Position numbers and translations under genes: made by a program. The notes under the pieces are model-generated. The model was not told where the DNA came from, searched no databases, and saw only the letters and a program-made list of their open reading frames with translations. This document shows positions 1-8,984 of a stretch of DNA of 50,089 nt, piece after piece. The stretch is taken from assembly GCA_017429325.1 (NCBI GenBank), contig JAFRPC010000005.1:1-50089 (forward strand). The letters run 5' to 3'. The stretch's first letter is position 1. Every line of letters begins with the position of its first letter. The stretch is from Oscillospiraceae bacterium (lineage in GTDB: Bacteria; Bacillota; Clostridia; Oscillospirales; Oscillospiraceae).

Positions 1-1
1 A

Positions 2-136
2 ATCAACAACAAAATCAAAACCCTCCGCCGCCAAGGCTACGGCTATCCAGATGACGATTACTTCTTCCTCAAGCTTTTCGACGCAAGCCGCAAATCCTAT
101 ATCCGTAACCCTAAATCACACAAGAAAAATGATTGA
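2..136 (+). CDS. Transposase C-terminus (ISL3-like), cut by the window edge
   Basis: Only the last 44 residues are present, read in the frame beginning at base 2 and ending at a TGA at 134-136. The sequence begins INNKIKTLRRQGYGYP and continues with an aromatic-rich stretch. The NNKIK-xLKRxAYG pattern is what I know from the extreme C-terminus of ISL3-type DDE transposases, where it follows the last catalytic acidic residue. The basic tail RNPKSHKKND fits a DNA-binding protein end. The catalytic domain lies outside the window, so activity cannot be judged. The AT-rich composition of 1-200 differs from the GC-rich neighbourhood, as expected for an insertion sequence. Alternative: another IS family with a similar tail. 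Confidence 0.6.
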   Translation: MNNKIKTLRRQGYGYPDDDYFFLKLFDASRKSYIRNPKSHKKND

Positions 137-160
137 TCCAGAAAATTCGTAAATTCCCCG

Positions 161-189
161 TTGAATCTTAACAATAGTTGTGCTATGAT
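161..189 (+). promoter_or_regulatory. Sigma-A-type promoter, extended -10
   Basis: -35 TTGAAT (161-166), 17-bp spacer, -10 TATGAT (184-189) preceded by TGC, making an extended -10. It lies just after the transposase stop and points at the foldase gene at 370, so it may be an outward promoter carried by the element (inference). Confidence 0.6.
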
Positions 190-369
190 ACATTTACTGT
201 TGTATCTGTTCAGCTGCCCGTAGGCGCCCTCTTTTGTTAAAAGAGGGGCAGGGGAGATTTAACATTAATCTGTCGCCGAAGGCGATTTTCAAATTTTGTA
301 TCAAGCCCCCCCAAAAAAACCGTAGGGGCCGATGCCTACATCGGCCCTTGAAAGAGAGGAAACCATAAC
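190..369 (+). other. Leader of the foldase gene with two hairpins
   Basis: No gene is visible here. A 9-bp hairpin with CCCTCTTTT/AAAAGAGGG arms lies at 227-247. A GTAG-tagged palindrome at 322-347 has arms GGGCCGATG/CATCGGCCC and loop CCTA. A GAGAGGA ribosome-binding site follows just before the ATG at 370. Confidence 0.6.
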
Positions 370-1662
370 ATGAAACAGAAAAAAGTTCTTCTGCTGATCG
401 TCGGCGTCCTGCTGGCCGCCGCCGTGGCCGTTGGCCTGTTCTTTGGCATCAAAGCCCTGACGAAGGCCTCCGGTGAGACCCCGACCACCGAGGCGCTTGC
501 CTCCGGCGATGTCCCGGCCACGAAGCCCGCCGACTCCACAGGCTCCCCCGCGGCTCCCTTCGAGGCGTCCGTTGTCATCCAGGAGGATGAGGCCCTGCGC
601 GAGGCTGTCACGACCCGGGCGGATTACGTCGCCGAGGAGATCCCGGCGGAAGACAGCCGCTGGGAACAGGTCGTTGCCGCCTGCGGAGACTATACCATGA
701 ACAACCGCCTGCTTCAGGTCTTCTATTATTTCCAGTCCAACGACTACAATAACTGGATGACCATGATGAGCGGCGGCGTGGACATGGAATGGGACCAGTA
801 CTGTGTGTACCGCTCTCTGGACGATTTCCACCAGTATGCCGCCGTCGCGGCCCAGGCGGCTGCGGCGGGCCACAGCGCCTCGGAGGAGGAGATCGCCCAG
901 GTGGAGGAGGCCATTGAGAACGTGCGCACGGATGCGGAGGCAGCCGGGCTCACGCCGGACGCCTATCTCCAGCAGTACTTTGGCTCCGGCGTGCGGCTGA
1001 TGGACTATGAGTCCTTCCTGCGGCTCTACATCGAGACCTACTCCTATGAAATGAAGATGTATGAGAATATCACCTGGACCGACGACGATCTGCTGGGCTA
1101 TTACAACGAGCACCCCGAGGACTTTGAGGGCATTTCAATGGACACGGCCAACATCAATGTCCGCCATATCCTGATCACGCCCGAGGAGACCGAGCTGCCC
1201 GAGGACGCCACCGACGAGGAGAAGGCCGCCGCGGAAGCCGCCGCCCGGGAGACCGCCAAAGCCAAGGCAGAAGCGCTTTTGGAAAGTTATATGATCGACC
1301 CCTCGGAGGAGAATTTTGCCGCCCTGGCCCAGGAGAACTCCGAGGACCCCGGCTCCGTGGACAACGGCGGCCTCTATGAGGACGTGTACCCCGGCCAGAT
1401 GGTCGAGACCTTCAACGACTGGTGCTTTGACCCGGCCCGCCAGAGCGGCGACACCGGCATCGTGGAGACGGACTACGGCTTCCACATCATGTATTTCGTC
1501 GGCCAGACGGACAACTATCACTGGAAGACCATTGCCGAGGAGAACTACCCCAACAGTATCATGGACACCAATATCCGTAACGCCATGCGGGAGACCCCCC
1601 TCAATCTGCACTGCGAAGACATCGCCCTCGCCGCCCTCCCCAGCCAGGACGAGGCGGAATAA
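370..1662 (+). CDS. Secreted/membrane-anchored parvulin peptidyl-prolyl isomerase (PrsA/SurA-like)
   Basis: This 430-aa protein is predicted to assist folding of exported proteins outside the membrane. It starts with MKQKK and a hydrophobic segment (about residues 5-27) without an obvious lipobox, so it is probably anchored by an uncleaved N-terminal helix. An acidic, Ala-rich linker and a helical SurA_N-like region follow. The parvulin domain is at about residues 263-380, recognised from NVRHILITPEE, the SEDPGSVDNGGLY stretch and GIVETDYGFHIMYF. An Ala/Lys/Glu-rich helix (about 280-305) sits inside it, as in many clostridial PrsA proteins. Start: ATG 9 bases after GAGAGGA. It stands alone between an IS end and a bidirectional terminator. 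Symbol left blank because PrsA-type paralogs are common. Confidence 0.9.
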   Translation: MKQKKVLLLIVGVLLAAAVAVGLFFGIKALTKASGETPTTEALASGDVPATKPADSTGSPAAPFEASVVIQEDEALREAVTTRADYVAEEIPAEDSRWEQVVAACGDYTMNNRLLQVFYYFQSNDYNNWMTMMSGGVDMEWDQYCVYRSLDDFHQYAAVAAQAAAAGHSASEEEIAQVEEAIENVRTDAEAAGLTPDAYLQQYFGSGVRLMDYESFLRLYIETYSYEMKMYENITWTDDDLLGYYNEHPEDFEGISMDTANINVRHILITPEETELPEDATDEEKAAAEAAARETAKAKAEALLESYMIDPSEENFAALAQENSEDPGSVDNGGLYEDVYPGQMVETFNDWCFDPARQSGDTGIVETDYGFHIMYFVGQTDNYHWKTIAEENYPNSIMDTNIRNAMRETPLNLHCEDIALAALPSQDEAE

Positions 1663-1674
1663 GCCCGTCCCGCC

Positions 1675-1818
1675 GTAGGGGCGGTCATTGACCGCCCGCC
1701 GTTCCCCGCCCGAATGAGGCAACAGGCAACAGGCAACAGGCAACGGGCAACAGGCAACAGACCCGCCTGTAGGGACGGCTCTCAGCCGTCCGCCGTACCC
1801 CCGCTCCATACGAAAACA
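1675..1818. repeat. Palindrome - heptamer array - palindrome cluster
   Basis: Palindrome 1675-1697 (GTAGGG tag, arms GGGCGGTCA/TGACCGCCC with overlapping centre). Then an array of about six CAGGCAA heptamers at 1717-1760, with one unit changed to CGGGCAA. Then palindrome 1769-1791 with arms GGACGGCT/AGCCGTCC. The spacer ACCCGCCT between array and second palindrome recurs elsewhere in the window. Confidence 0.85.
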
Positions 1819-1861
1819 ACCGCAGAGACCCGACTGGGCCTCTGCGGTCGTTCATTTTTTT
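1819..1861. terminator. Bidirectional terminator between convergent genes
   Basis: A stem ACCGCAGAG/CTCTGCGGT (1819-1848) with partly paired loop is followed by TTCATTTTTTTA on the plus strand. On the minus strand it is followed by TGTTTTCG. It serves the foldase gene (plus) and the molybdenum hydroxylase gene (minus), whose stop codon lies in the T-run. Confidence 0.75.
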
Positions 1862-4439
1862 ACCGGCTGTATGGCGTTCCCTCTAAGGGGAGCTTTGTGC
1901 GGCGGAGGCCGTCGCGTTGGTAATAGGCTTCTGCGATGGCGGGGGCGGTGGGAATCGACGTGATCTCCCCGATGCCGATGGCTCCGTTGGCGTAGGGCAG
2001 GCCCGGCTTGTCCACCACGATGGCCTGGATCTCCGGGACCTGGTGGGCCCGGAAGAGGCCCAGGGTGCCGAATTTCCCCGTGGGTCTGCAATTGTCGTCG
2101 ATGGGGTAGCGCTCCGTCAGGGCGTAGCCCATGGACATCACCATGCCGCCCTCGATCTGCCCCTCGCAGGACAGGGGGTTCACGGCCTTACCCACGTCGT
2201 GGACGCCGATCAGCTTCTTGATCCGGCCCGTCTCCCGGTCCAGGACACACATCTGGGTGGCGTAGCCGTAGGCCACGTGGCTCACGGGATTGGGCACCTG
2301 GGCGCCTAACTTGTCGGTCTTCGCCAGGTACTCCCCGTAGAACTCCTGTCCCTGCAGCTCCGCCAGCTCCCGGCCCTTCAGGGCCTGGACCAGCTTCTCG
2401 CAGGCCAGGCGCACGGCCTCGCCGGTGATGAGGGTCTGGCGGGAGCCGGAGGTGTCGCCGGAGTCCGGGGCGATCCAGGTGTTGGAGCGCTCGTAAACGA
2501 TCTGCTCGGGGCGCAGCCCGGCGTTGGTGACGACCATCTGCACCAGCACGGTCCCCAGACCCTGGCCGATGCAGGAGGCGCCGGAGTAGATGTGCAGCTT
2601 CCCGTCCTCCCGGACGATGAGCTTCGCCCGGCCCCAGTCCGGAAGACCCACGCCCACCCCCGCGTTCTTCATGGCGCAGGCCAGACCCACCGGGTCCCCG
2701 GCGGCCAGAGCGGCGTCGTAATAGGGCTTCGCGGCCTCTAAGGTCTCCACCAGGCCCGTCTCCGGCCCCACGATCTGGCCGTTGGGCAGCACGCCGCCGG
2801 GGCGGATGGCGTTGCGCATCCGGAGCTCCCAGGGGGAGATTCCCACAAGCTCGGCCATCTCGTTCAGCAGGCTCTCGATGGCGAAGCAGGTCTGGGTCAC
2901 GCCGAAGCCCCGGAAGGCCCCGGCGGGGGGATTGTTGGTGTACCAGGCCTCGCCCTCAATCTCAAAGTTCTGATAGGCGTAGGGCCCCGCCGCGTGGGTG
3001 CAGGCCCGCTCCAGCACCGGCCCGCCCAGAGAGGCGAAGGCGCCGGTGTCCGAGACGACCTTGGCCCGGACGCCCTGAATGACGCCGTTTTCGTCGCAGC
3101 CCAGGGTGAAGTCCATGGAGAAGGGGTGGCGCTTGGGGTGGACCAGGATGGATTCAGCCCGGCTCAGCTTCACCTTGACGGGGACCCGGGCCACCCAGGC
3201 GATCAGGGCCGCGTGGTGCTGGACCGACATGTCCTCCTTGCCGCCGAAGCCGCCGCCCACGAGTTGATTTTCCACCAGGCAGTGCTCGAAGTCCGTCCCC
3301 AGCATAGCGGCGCACTCCCGCTGGGTGGTGTGGGCGCTCTGGTCCGTGGTCAGCAGCTTCACGCCGCCGTTCTCCAGGGGCAGGGCCACGCAGCACTCGG
3401 GCTCCAAAAAGGCGTGCTCGGTCCAGGGGGTCTCGAAGTGCCGGGTCAGCACGTGAGCGGAACGGGCAATGGCCCCCGCCGCATCCCCCCGGGAGACGTG
3501 CCGGTGGGCCTGAAGGTTGCTTTCTGTCCCCTTGAAGACCAGAGGCGCGTCCGGCGCGGCGGCCTCGGCGGGATTGTGGACCGCGGGCAGGACCTCGTAT
3601 TCCACCTTTACCAACTGTTTCGCGGCCTCTAAGGTCTCCCGATCCCGGGCGCAGACCAGGGCCACGGCGTCCCCCAAGTAGTGGGTCAGTTCGCCCACGC
3701 CGATCAGGGTGGGCTGGTCCTTCTGGATGTGGCCCACGTTGACCTGACCGGGGATGTCCTTCGCCGTCAGCACGCAGACCACGCCGGGCAGGGCCTCGGC
3801 CTGGGCCGTGTCGATGGACAGGACCCGGGCTCTGGGGTAGGCGCTCCGGACGGCGGAGCCGTAGCACATCCCCTCCACGTACACGTCGTCGGGGTACTTG
3901 CCGTAGCCCAGCACCTTCTCCCGCACGTCGATGCGGGGGACCCGGGCGCCCACCTGCCAGTCGGGGGCCGCGTCGTCGGGAATGCGCCCCGCCCGCAGGG
4001 CCTTCGCCGCCAGCAGGATGCCATCGATGATCTTGACGTAGCCGGTGCAGCGGCAGATGTTGTTGCGGATGGCGTAGCCCGCCTCCTCCCGGCTGGGGTC
4101 GGGGTTGACGTCCAGCAGGGCCTTGGCGGCCAGCACCATGCCGGGGATGCAGAAGCCGCACTGCACCGCCCCCGCCGCGCCGAAGGCGTAGACGAAGGCC
4201 TCCTTTTCAAAGTCGGACAGGCCTTCCACCGTCAGGACGGACTTGCCCGCCAGCTTGTCGGTCATGGGGACGCAGGCCTTGGTGAGTTTGCCGTCGATCA
4301 GCACGTGGCAGGTGCCGCAGGCGCCCTCGGAGCAGCCGTCCTTGACGCTGGTGAGGCCCAGCTCGTCCCGCAGAAAGCGCAGGAGCTTTTGATTGGTCGC
4401 GGCCTCGACCTGCCTGCCGTTTACAGTGAATGTCGTCAT
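1860..4439 (-). CDS. Molybdenum hydroxylase, xanthine dehydrogenase family, with fused [2Fe-2S] domains
   Basis: An 859-aa single-chain enzyme combining the iron-sulfur and molybdopterin subunits, laid out like the Desulfovibrio gigas aldehyde oxidoreductase and clostridial 'selenium-dependent xanthine dehydrogenase'. A plant-type ferredoxin domain comes first (C36, C41, C44, C56). The second [2Fe-2S] helical domain has C94, C97, C129 and C131 (CGFC and CRC). The Mo-cofactor region follows from about residue 165, with GGGFGGKE, the GAFRGFG loop, and GIGE near the C-terminus carrying the presumed catalytic Glu. Expected role: purine or aldehyde hydroxylation in the cytoplasm. No FAD-binding subunit or Mo-cofactor genes are nearby. 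It begins 42 bp after the ABC gene on the same strand, with a GGGAGG site before the ATG, so read-through from that operon is possible. Substrate cannot be fixed from sequence. Confidence 0.88.
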   Translation of the reverse strand: MTTFTVNGRQVEAATNQKLLRFLRDELGLTSVKDGCSEGACGTCHVLIDGKLTKACVPMTDKLAGKSVLTVEGLSDFEKEAFVYAFGAAGAVQCGFCIPGMVLAAKALLDVNPDPSREEAGYAIRNNICRCTGYVKIIDGILLAAKALRAGRIPDDAAPDWQVGARVPRIDVREKVLGYGKYPDDVYVEGMCYGSAVRSAYPRARVLSIDTAQAEALPGVVCVLTAKDIPGQVNVGHIQKDQPTLIGVGELTHYLGDAVALVCARDRETLEAAKQLVKVEYEVLPAVHNPAEAAAPDAPLVFKGTESNLQAHRHVSRGDAAGAIARSAHVLTRHFETPWTEHAFLEPECCVALPLENGGVKLLTTDQSAHTTQRECAAMLGTDFEHCLVENQLVGGGFGGKEDMSVQHHAALIAWVARVPVKVKLSRAESILVHPKRHPFSMDFTLGCDENGVIQGVRAKVVSDTGAFASLGGPVLERACTHAAGPYAYQNFEIEGEAWYTNNPPAGAFRGFGVTQTCFAIESLLNEMAELVGISPWELRMRNAIRPGGVLPNGQIVGPETGLVETLEAAKPYYDAALAAGDPVGLACAMKNAGVGVGLPDWGRAKLIVREDGKLHIYSGASCIGQGLGTVLVQMVVTNAGLRPEQIVYERSNTWIAPDSGDTSGSRQTLITGEAVRLACEKLVQALKGRELAELQGQEFYGEYLAKTDKLGAQVPNPVSHVAYGYATQMCVLDRETGRIKKLIGVHDVGKAVNPLSCEGQIEGGMVMSMGYALTERYPIDDNCRPTGKFGTLGLFRAHQVPEIQAIVVDKPGLPYANGAIGIGEITSIPTAPAIAEAYYQRDGLRRTKLPLEGTPYSR

Positions 4440-4481
4440 AATAAGCCTCCCGGAAGGTTGCGAAAACGATTCGCAAATCGT

Positions 4482-6368
4482 TTACGATTCCAGCAGCTTC
4501 TGTTTCGTGAACTGCAGCGTATACAGCTTGAAATACCGGCCCTTCTGGGCCAGGAGCGCCTGGTGGCTGCCCTGCTCGCAGATCTCGCCGTGGTCCAGGA
4601 CGATGATGTTGTCCGCGTGCTGGACCGTGGAAAGGCGGTGGGCCACGATGAGCATGGTGCCGATGGTCTTGATGCGCTCCAGGGAGTCCTGGATCAGCAG
4701 CTCCGTCTCGGTGTCGATGTTGGCGGTGGCCTCGTCCAGGATGATGACCGAGGGCTTGTGCAGGATGGTCCGGGCGAAGCTCAAAAGCTGGCGCTGGCCC
4801 GCGGAGAAGTTGTTGCCCCGCTCCCGGACCGGCTCGTCCAGGCCCTTTTCCAGCCGCTTGATGAAGGCGTCCGCGTTGACGTACTTGCAGGCCGCCATGA
4901 CCTCCTCGTCGCTGACGCCCTCCATCCGCAGCAGGAGATTGGAGCGGATGTCGCCGGAGAAAAGGAACACGTCCTGGAGCATCTGGCCGAAGTGCCGCCG
5001 CAGGGAGGCGATCTGAATGGTCTTGATGTCCCGACCGTCGATGAGGATCTGGCCCCGCTGGATGTCATAATTCCGGCAGATCAGGCTGAGGATGGTGGTC
5101 TTGCCGGAGCCGGTGGGCCCCACAAAGGCCACGGTCTGGCCGGGCAGGACGTGGAAGCTGACCCCCTTCAGCACCCATTCATCGGGCTTGTAGCAGAACC
5201 ACACGTCCCGGAACTCGATCTCGCCCCGGATCTCGTCCAGAGGCTTCGCGTCGGGCTCGTCCACGATCTCGGGCACGATGTCCAGCACCGAGAAGATCTT
5301 CTCCGCCGCGGCGAAGGACTTCTGGAGCATGTCAAACTGCTCCGCTAAGTTCTGGATGGGGTTGAAGAACTTGTTGAGGAACATGTAGAAGCTGACGATG
5401 ACGCCGGAGGAAATGCTCTGACCGAACCAGTGCAGGTCCTGGATGCTGCCCTTGGCGCCGAAGTAGAACAGACAGAGCACCGAAGAGATGTAGAGCATGT
5501 AGACCATGGGCCGGAAGATGCCGAAGACCATCATCCGGGCCATCTTGGCCTTCTTCAGCTCAGCGCTGCGGGCTCCGAATTCCTCCATCTTCCGTTCCTC
5601 CCGGTTGAAGCTCTGGGTGATCTTGATGCCCGAGAGGTTTTCGGAGAGGTAGGTGTTGATGGCCGTGGTGGCGTCGTTGACCCGGCGGTGGACCTTCCGG
5701 GAGAATTTGCGGAAGATGACCGTGAAGAGCACTACGAAGGGCACGAAGCAGAGGACCATCAGGGTCAGGGCGTAGTTCAGCACCAGCATGGCCCCCAGCA
5801 CGCCTAAAATCACCAGGGCGTTCTTTGCCACGGTGACAAGGATGTTGGTGAACATGTAGGAGATGGAGTTGGGGTCGTTGCTGACGCGGGTCACGAGCTT
5901 GCCCACGGGAAGCTTGCTGAGCTGCTCGTGGGAGAGACGCTCAATGTGGGTGAAGGTGTCCATGCGGATCTGAGAGAGGATCTTCTGGCCCACCTTTTGC
6001 AGCAGCATGGCCTGGGCATAGGTGCAGATCAGGCTCACCACTAAAATGCCCGCGTAGACGGCCACGTAGGAGAAGAGCTTCGACAGGGGGAAGCTGCCCT
6101 TGATGAGCTCCTCAATTTTGCCGATCAGCAGGGGAGAGGCCACGTCGTAGACAATGGAGAACAGCATCACGAAGAAGACCAGAACGAACTGGCTCCGGTA
6201 GGGCTTGGCATAGCGCAGCAGCCGCCGGATGATCTCGCCGTCGGCCATATGCCGCTCAAAGCCCATGGAGGTCTTTTTGTCCTTTTCCAGCAGGAAGGCC
6301 GTCAGGAAGACCACAGCGAAGACGCCGATGACGGCGCCGACGATCAGAACGGGAAGGTACTCAGGCAT
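4482..6368 (-). CDS. ABC exporter half-transporter with canonical ATP site
   Basis: A 628-aa protein with an N-terminal hydrophobic helix (residues 7-27), a six-helix exporter domain starting near RLLRYAKPYRSQF, and a C-terminal ATPase. Walker A is GPTGSGKTT, the signature is FSAGQRQ, and Walker B is VIILDEAT with the catalytic Glu present. It overlaps the next exporter gene upstream by 8 bp. The partner has a degenerate Walker B (LDDS), so the two fit a heterodimeric type IV exporter like TM287/288, BmrCD or YheHI, with this chain supplying the catalytic Glu. Likely substrates are amphipathic drugs or lipids, but this cannot be read from sequence. The upstream HTH gene is probably the operon regulator. 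Confidence 0.92.
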   Translation of the reverse strand: MPEYLPVLIVGAVIGVFAVVFLTAFLLEKDKKTSMGFERHMADGEIIRRLLRYAKPYRSQFVLVFFVMLFSIVYDVASPLLIGKIEELIKGSFPLSKLFSYVAVYAGILVVSLICTYAQAMLLQKVGQKILSQIRMDTFTHIERLSHEQLSKLPVGKLVTRVSNDPNSISYMFTNILVTVAKNALVILGVLGAMLVLNYALTLMVLCFVPFVVLFTVIFRKFSRKVHRRVNDATTAINTYLSENLSGIKITQSFNREERKMEEFGARSAELKKAKMARMMVFGIFRPMVYMLYISSVLCLFYFGAKGSIQDLHWFGQSISSGVIVSFYMFLNKFFNPIQNLAEQFDMLQKSFAAAEKIFSVLDIVPEIVDEPDAKPLDEIRGEIEFRDVWFCYKPDEWVLKGVSFHVLPGQTVAFVGPTGSGKTTILSLICRNYDIQRGQILIDGRDIKTIQIASLRRHFGQMLQDVFLFSGDIRSNLLLRMEGVSDEEVMAACKYVNADAFIKRLEKGLDEPVRERGNNFSAGQRQLLSFARTILHKPSVIILDEATANIDTETELLIQDSLERIKTIGTMLIVAHRLSTVQHADNIIVLDHGEICEQGSHQALLAQKGRYFKLYTLQFTKQKLLES

Positions 6369-8142
6369 GTCCGTTCCCTCCTTCCTCCTCCAACTTCTGG
6401 AGGTCCACCATCTTCCGGTAGCCGGGACAGCGCTCGTAGAGCTCCGCGTGGCTGCCCACGGCGGCGATGCGACCGTCCTCTAAGTAGAGCAGCTTGTCCA
6501 TCTCCTGAATAGTGGAGATGCGGTGGGCGATCAGGATGGTGGTCTTGCCCTTCCGGGTGGCCCGGAGGTTCGCCAGGATGGCCCGCTCGGTCTTGGTGTC
6601 CACGGCGGAGACGGAATCGTCCAAAATCAGGATGGGGGCCTGCTTCATCAGGGCCCGGGCAATGGAGATGCGCTGCTTCTGCCCGCCGGAGACCGTGACG
6701 CCCCGCTCGCCCAGCATGGTCTCGTAGCCCTGCTGGAACTCCCGGATGTTGTCGTCCACGTCCGCGAGCCTGCCCGCCTCCTCCACCTGCGCCTCGGTCC
6801 AGTCGTCCACGGCGAAGGCGATGTTTTTGGCGATGGTGTCGGAAAAGAGGTAGTTGTCCTGGGGCACGTAGGCGCAGCCCGCCCGCAGGGAGTGGATCGT
6901 CACAGTGTTTACGTCGTGACCGTCCACAAAGAGGGTGCCGTCGGGCACGTTGTAGGTCCGCAGGATCAGGTCCACCAGGGTGGTCTTGCCGCAGCCGGTC
7001 TTGCCCACCAGACCCACGTTCTCCCCGGCCTCGATGCGGAAGCTGACGTTCTTCAGCACGTCAAACTCCCCGTCGGGGTAGCGGAAAGTCAGGTCCCGGA
7101 ACTCGATCTCGCCCCGGACCTGTTCCAGAGGAACCGCGCCGGGGGCGTCCTTTACATCGGGCCGGGCGTCCAGCAGCTCGCCGATGCGTTTGAGGGAGGC
7201 CCTGCCCCGGGAGGTCATGTCGATGAGCTCCGACACGGCCATAACAGGCCAGATGACGGCGGTGAAATAGCCGATAAACTCCACCAGCTGCCCGGCGTTG
7301 AAGACGCCCTTCCAGACCAGATAGCCGCCGTAGCCCAGAATGATGCAGACCACGCTCTCCACGAACATGGTCACGAGCACCCGCAGCAGGACCGCGGCCT
7401 TGGTGTGGGCAATGTTGGCGGCCTCGTTCTCGTCGTTGAGCTTGCGGAAGGCCAGCAGCTCCCTGGCCTCCTTGACGAAGGCCTTGATGACGGCGATGCC
7501 CGAGAAACTCTCCTGGCTGAAGTCTGACAGTCGGGCGAAGGCCTCCTGCCGGATGTCCCACTTCTTCATCATGTACTTGCCCACCACCGTGGCAGAGGCC
7601 AGCAGCAGACCCGTAGGGATCAGGGAGAGGACTGTCAGCAGGACGTTCATGCGGAACATCTTGGTCATAGCCATCACCGCCAGCAGCAGGGCGTCGAAGA
7701 ACATCATGATGCCCCAGGCGAAGCACTCCAGCACCGTGTCCAGGTCGTTGGTGAAGAGGCTCATGAGGCTGCCGACTTTGTGGACCTGGTAGTAGCTCTG
7801 GCTGAGATAGCGAGCGTTGTCGAACATCCGGTTCCGCAGCTTCTCCTCCACCTTGTGGGAGGTGCCGAAGAACATGACGCGCCAGAGGAAGCGGCCCACC
7901 ACCATGGAGAAGATGATGAAGATCATGGGCATCAGGATGCGGCGCACCAGGAAGTCCATGTCGAAGGGCTGGGTCGCCCCGTCCACTGTGACGGTGCCGT
8001 CGTTGAGGCCGTTGACGACCATTTGATAGAGGTTGGGGATGATGAGCTGCAAATAGTCCACCGCGATCAGGGCCGCCAGCCCCAGCAGCAGCAGATGCAG
8101 GTACCGCAGATAGTAGCGGTTGATGTGGCGTCCGAAAATCAT
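6361..8142 (-). CDS. ABC exporter half-transporter with degenerate ATP site
   Basis: A 593-aa protein: exporter transmembrane domain, then a nucleotide-binding domain with Walker A VGKTGCGKTT, signature TVSGGQKQR and Walker B ILILDDSVSAVD. The residue after the Walker B Asp is Asp rather than Glu. This is the usual mark of the non-catalytic half of heterodimeric exporters (family knowledge). It pairs with the canonical half encoded immediately downstream with an 8-bp overlap. Its own ATG overlaps the end of the HTH gene by 4 bp. The three genes therefore form one translationally coupled unit driven from the strong promoter at 8478-8506. Confidence 0.92.
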   Translation of the reverse strand: MIFGRHINRYYLRYLHLLLLGLAALIAVDYLQLIIPNLYQMVVNGLNDGTVTVDGATQPFDMDFLVRRILMPMIFIIFSMVVGRFLWRVMFFGTSHKVEEKLRNRMFDNARYLSQSYYQVHKVGSLMSLFTNDLDTVLECFAWGIMMFFDALLLAVMAMTKMFRMNVLLTVLSLIPTGLLLASATVVGKYMMKKWDIRQEAFARLSDFSQESFSGIAVIKAFVKEARELLAFRKLNDENEAANIAHTKAAVLLRVLVTMFVESVVCIILGYGGYLVWKGVFNAGQLVEFIGYFTAVIWPVMAVSELIDMTSRGRASLKRIGELLDARPDVKDAPGAVPLEQVRGEIEFRDLTFRYPDGEFDVLKNVSFRIEAGENVGLVGKTGCGKTTLVDLILRTYNVPDGTLFVDGHDVNTVTIHSLRAGCAYVPQDNYLFSDTIAKNIAFAVDDWTEAQVEEAGRLADVDDNIREFQQGYETMLGERGVTVSGGQKQRISIARALMKQAPILILDDSVSAVDTKTERAILANLRATRKGKTTILIAHRISTIQEMDKLLYLEDGRIAAVGSHAELYERCPGYRKMVDLQKLEEEGGNGHA

Positions 8143-8396
8143 TCGTTTTCCCCCTCTCTGTCCGGCTGAGAATCAGACGCGGAGGCTTCTCCGCACTGGT
8201 ATTCTAAGATGTCCCCCGGCTGGCAGCCTAGGGCGTCGCAGATGGCGGCCAGGGTGGAGAAGCGGATCGCGCAGACCTTGCCGGTCTTCAGCTTGGAGAG
8301 ATTGACGTTGGCGATGCCGACCCGGTCAGCCAGCTCCTTGAGGCTGATCTTCCGGTCCGCCATGACCCGGTCCAAGCGCAAAACGATTTGTCCCAT
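8139..8396 (-). CDS. XRE/Cro-CI family regulator, YozG-like
   Basis: An 85-aa DNA-binding protein. The helix-turn-helix is evident in LKELADRVGIANVNLSKLK and LAAICDALGCQPGDILEY, the pattern of the Bacillus YozG group of very short Cro/CI regulators. I chose the ATG at 8396 because GGGGAGG lies 6 bases upstream and the family starts right there; an upstream in-frame ATG would put the start codon inside the promoter. The tail after LEYQC is Ser/Asp/Glu-rich and ends 4 bp into the ABC gene. It probably controls the exporter and itself. A GATAAAC direct repeat 18 bp apart downstream of the -10 is a possible operator. Confidence 0.85.
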   Translation of the reverse strand: MGQIVLRLDRVMADRKISLKELADRVGIANVNLSKLKTGKVCAIRFSTLAAICDALGCQPGDILEYQCGEASASDSQPDREGENE

Positions 8397-8477
8397 AAGG
8401 TACCTCCCCTCCGCGAATGCTCGCGTAGTATGTGAAAACTCGTTAATAATTATATGTTTATCGTTAATTGTGCGTTT

Positions 8478-8506
8478 ATCATACCGCACCGAACGCCAAT
8501 TGTCAA
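8478..8506 (-). promoter_or_regulatory. Consensus promoter for the regulator-exporter operon
   Basis: On the minus strand: TTGACA (8501-8506), 17-bp spacer, TATGAT (8478-8483). Two GATAAAC copies 18 bp apart overlap and follow the -10, a possible binding site for the XRE protein. The leader to 8397 is AT-rich. Confidence 0.8.
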
Positions 8507-8554
8507 GAGAAAGACGCAAAGCAAAGCCTTCCCCGATAGGGAAGGCCTTGCCAA

Positions 8555-8984
8555 TTTGTCATTGCGCGCCAGTGCGCACACTGGCGCGGCAATCCGCATC
8601 CCCCGTTCCCTGTTGCCTGTTGCCCGTTGCCTGTTGCCTTGTCCAGGCGGGGGACGCCGGACGGCTGAGAGCCGTCCCTACGGGCGGGGACGTCCCGTTT
8701 TGTCATTGCGAGCCAGTGCGCACACTGGCGCGGCAATCCGCATCCCCCGTTCCCTGTTGCCTGTTGCCCGTTGCCTGTTGCCTTGTCCAGGCGGGGGACG
8801 CCGGACGGCTGAGAGCCGTCCCTACGGGCGGGGATGTCCCGTTTTGTCATTGCGAGCCAGTGCGCACACTGGCGCGGCAATCCGCATCCCCCGTCCCCTG
8901 TTGCCTGTTGCCCGTTGCCTGTTGCCTCGTACGTGCGGGGGACAGTGGCCGGCTGATAGCCGGCGCTACAGGCGGCCGCCGTCA
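8555..8984. repeat. Three tandem copies of a 144-bp composite repeat
   Basis: Copies begin at 8555, 8699 and 8843 with exactly 144-bp period. Each contains, in order: TTTGTCATTGCG; a hairpin built on CCAGTGCGCACACTGG; CGGCAATCCGCATCCCC; a CCTGTTG heptamer array (8609-8640 in copy 1); and a GTAG-tagged palindrome read on the minus strand (8659-8681, 8803-8825). Copies 1 and 2 are nearly identical. Copy 3 ends with different palindrome arms (GGCCGGCT/AGCCGGC at 8947-8969), so its hairpin changed on both sides. Confidence 0.9.
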
